Shown here: positions 6,720-7,950 of the stretch, piece after piece | How the letters are laid out: every line of letters starts with the position of its first letter | How positions within the stretch are numbered: position 1 is the stretch's first letter | NCBI GenBank assembly: GCA_031256755.1 | Contig: JAIRPZ010000117.1 | Span: 1 to 7,950, forward strand | Source: Planctomycetaceae bacterium | Lineage (GTDB): Bacteria > Planctomycetota > Planctomycetia > Pirellulales > Thermoguttaceae | Direction: 5' to 3' | Length of the DNA stretch: 7,950 nucleotides | Made by a program: the position numbers and the translations under genes | Notes under the pieces: model-generated | What the model saw: the letters and a program-made list of their open reading frames with translations, nothing else | Told to the model about the DNA's origin: nothing | Database searches by the model: none

Positions 6720-6720
6720 A

Positions 6721-7356
6721 CTACGGCACACTCCAGAGGTTTTGTTTGGCATTTTTTGCAGATTGTTCGGCTTGACGGAATCGGACTTTGGCACTGCCGG
6801 AAAACCGGTACTGCAATTGGGCGCGGGCGAGACCTTCCCGAATTAACCATTCGTTCAGCCATTTTTCCGTTCCGTCCGGCATTTGCAGATAGACCATGGC
6901 TAAATTGCGGTTATATTTGTCGACTTGATCGCCGTCAAAAGCGATCCGAACCCGATTGTTTGCGGCGGCAATTTTTTCTTTCGTGAAAGCAGACGCTTCC
7001 GGTCCGAAGGGCTGTACCGGCGTATTCGGCTTGACAGTTTCCGGCGTATCGGCACCGATTAGCCGGATACGGAATTTGCTGCCGTTTTCACCGCGGACAT
7101 CAAAGGTATCGCCGTCAACAACGTGAACGACTGTATAAATTCCTTCCTTGAGCGGACTTTTTGTTTGGGACGGCAGCGGTTGATTCGGATTTATGGTGCC
7201 GGCAACGCTCAAAATCCCGGACACATAATCCTGAATATCGGGACTGACCAGCCCGATCAGTGCCAGCAAGGTTACAAAAACGGCCGTGATTCCCCGTTTA
7301 TTTTGAAGAATCTTTATTCCGAAATGTTTGGTTTTTGTTTTTGATCGGCGTGCCAT
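6721..7356 (-). CDS. Membrane-anchored thermonuclease (SNase-like) family protein
   Basis: This 211-residue protein has a basic N-terminus (residues 3-21), one hydrophobic segment (about 23-38), a linker, and a staphylococcal-nuclease domain from about 72 to the end. The domain aligns well with SNase: VDGDTF (80-85, D83 equals SNase D21), RLIGADTPET (98-107: R98, D103 and E106 equal R35, D40 and E43), GPEASAFTKEK (118-128), and DKYNRNLAMVYL (146-157, R150 equals R87). All catalytic residues are kept, so it should be an active calcium-dependent DNA/RNA phosphodiesterase. The positive-inside start suggests that the nuclease faces outside the cytoplasmic membrane. I chose the ATG at 7356; a TTG at 7425 would add 23 residues but lies inside the likely promoter. 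It is the first gene of a two-gene unit with maf. The role could be nucleic-acid scavenging or turnover; this is inference. Confidence 0.9.
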   Translation of the reverse strand: MARRSKTKTKHFGIKILQNKRGITAVFVTLLALIGLVSPDIQDYVSGILSVAGTINPNQPLPSQTKSPLKEGIYTVVHVVDGDTFDVRGENGSKFRIRLIGADTPETVKPNTPVQPFGPEASAFTKEKIAAANNRVRIAFDGDQVDKYNRNLAMVYLQMPDGTEKWLNEWLIREGLARAQLQYRFSGSAKVRFRQAEQSAKNAKQNLWSVP

Positions 7357-7396
7357 TGGCGATGAAATGTTAAATGCAGAACGATGCTTGATGCGG

Positions 7397-7425
7397 ATTG
7401 TAACAATTTCGGCAGATGCAGGCAA
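7397..7425 (-). promoter_or_regulatory. Candidate promoter of the nuclease-maf unit
   Basis: On the minus strand TTGCCT (-35, complement of 7420-7425, four of six matches) is followed after exactly 17 bases by TACAAT (-10, complement of 7397-7402, five of six matches). The expected start near 7390 gives a leader of about 33 bases to the ATG at 7356. This supports that ATG over the upstream in-frame TTG at 7425, which would lie in the -35 element. Confidence 0.5.
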
Positions 7426-7467
7426 GCGGAAAACGTATCAATCGGCGGAGGAAAAATCATGAAGAAG

Positions 7468-7486
7468 AGGGGCTTGGAAAGCCCCT
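7468..7486. terminator. Strong hairpin, probable terminator after the lipoprotein gene
   Basis: AGGGGCTT (7468-7475) and AAGCCCCT (7479-7486) form a perfect eight-base-pair, GC-rich stem with a three-base loop. It lies 72 bases beyond the stop of the minus-strand lipoprotein gene and upstream of the nuclease promoter, the right place to end lipoprotein transcription. The T run is closer on the plus strand (ATTTTT at 7491-7496, four bases after the stem) than on the minus strand (about eleven bases after it). It may act in both directions, but no plus-strand gene is seen to need it. Confidence 0.5.
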
Positions 7487-7558
7487 AACGATTTTTCGGG
7501 AATATCGGCAAAACAACTCGTTTAGAACATCACCGGGGTTGCTTTCCCGTGTCCGTTT

Positions 7559-7950
7559 TTACGGCGAAGAGTCGGATTTCAATTCCACGTCAATCGTGTT
7601 CGTTCCTTTCTTGATGTCAACAATGACATCAGTCGTTTCCGGCAATAGATATTTTGCCGGTACTGACTCGGCAATGCCTAAATGAGGAGCCGCCGTACTG
7701 ACGCAAACCTTGTAGCGTCCCGGCTGCGCCCCCGCTTTTGCATCGGCGTAGTATAGTTTGTATTTGCCGTTTGCGTCCGTACCGCCCATCGGCACCACGC
7801 CGCCTGATTCCGGCTGAAATGTTACCGTTGCGTCCGGCAGCGGCTGTCCGTCCAGCGTGACCGTACCGGAAACCTTGCCCGGTCCCAAGTCCGTCCCGCA
7901 GCCGGAAATGATTGTTAATGTAACGAAAAGGATCGTAATCGTTGTGAATG
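7559..7950 (-). CDS. Small lipoprotein with carboxypeptidase-regulatory-like domain (5' end outside window)
   Basis: The frame is open to the window edge, so the start codon lies just past 7950. Twenty residues before an internal TTG at 7888 are visible in frame and form the end of a lipoprotein signal peptide: a hydrophobic stretch (ILFVTLTII) followed by the lipobox I-S-G-C, with the lipidated Cys at 7898-7900. The mature part of about 113 residues begins C-G-T-D-L-G-P-G-K and contains GTVTLDGQPLPDATVTF, then GGTDANGKYKL and PGRYKV, the strand pattern of a transthyretin/carboxypeptidase-regulatory-like beta sandwich. A segment VPAKYLLPETTDVIVDI near the C-terminus is typical of the many small planctomycete lipoproteins of this type, which often lie next to DUF1559 prepilin-like genes (remembered association; the neighbour is not in view). 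It should be anchored in a membrane facing the periplasm or cell surface. No catalytic residues are expected, and the function is unknown. A start at the TTG would discard the signal peptide and is wrong. Confidence 0.88.
   Translation of the reverse strand, partial: FTTITILFVTLTIISGCGTDLGPGKVSGTVTLDGQPLPDATVTFQPESGGVVPMGGTDANGKYKLYYADAKAGAQPGRYKVCVSTAAPHLGIAESVPAKYLLPETTDVIVDIKKGTNTIDVELKSDSSP

Noticed and set aside
7357..7425. N-terminal extension of the nuclease from an in-frame TTG
   Set aside because: The extension covers the likely promoter, starts with a rare codon and adds no signal-like sequence.
7416..7685. An 89-codon plus-strand open frame between nuclease and lipoprotein genes
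   Set aside because: It crosses the strong hairpin and runs antisense into the lipoprotein gene; no motif supports it.
1..7950. CRISPR array, tRNA/rRNA genes, insertion sequence or phage genes
   Set aside because: No regularly spaced repeats, no tRNA-like cloverleaf, no transposase core and no long terminal inverted repeats were seen on either strand.

Overview
The window looks like chromosomal DNA of an anaerobic or fermentative bacterium of planctomycete type (inference). The reasons are a GC content near one half, gene starts without recognisable Shine-Dalgarno sequences, a small lipoprotein with a carboxypeptidase-regulatory-like fold of the kind that is abundant in Planctomycetes, a large HAE3/MMPL-type RND protein, and an oxygen-sensitive [FeFe] hydrogenase. 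No sequence search could be run, so the lineage is a judgement from style and gene content. I see no tRNA, rRNA, CRISPR array, insertion sequence or phage gene.

Layout. Positions 1-150 hold the 3' end of a plus-strand gene of uncertain identity. After a 189-base gap come two plus-strand membrane-protein genes: an RND-superfamily exporter of 917 residues (340-3093) and a UPF0104/LPG-synthase-type integral membrane protein of 352 residues (3172-4230). The 78 bases between them can fold into a hairpin ending one base before the second start codon. The second gene converges on a minus-strand [FeFe] hydrogenase gene (4254-5987). The two genes are only 23 bases apart, and their stop codons lie inside one inverted repeat that looks like the hydrogenase terminator. 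Upstream of the hydrogenase (to its right on the map) is a promoter-like region with an unusual set of direct and inverted repeats, overlapping the end of a maf gene (6087-6719). Maf is tightly coupled (TAG-T-ATG) to an upstream gene for a membrane-anchored thermonuclease (6721-7356), which has its own plausible promoter. The right edge holds a hairpin and a minus-strand lipoprotein gene whose start lies just past position 7950.

How the genes may work together. The RND exporter and the UPF0104 protein recall the HpnN/HpnL pair of hopanoid gene clusters, so a role in lipid or envelope traffic is a reasonable but untested idea. The hydrogenase would evolve or take up H2 in the cytoplasm. It stands alone, without HydEFG maturases or NuoE/F-type partner subunits in view. 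Nuclease and Maf form a two-gene unit linked to nucleic-acid or nucleotide clean-up. The points most worth a second look are the helix-hairpin-helix-like insert in a periplasmic loop of the RND protein, the Cys-to-Ser change at an H-cluster ligand position of the hydrogenase, and the repeat-rich hydrogenase control region.
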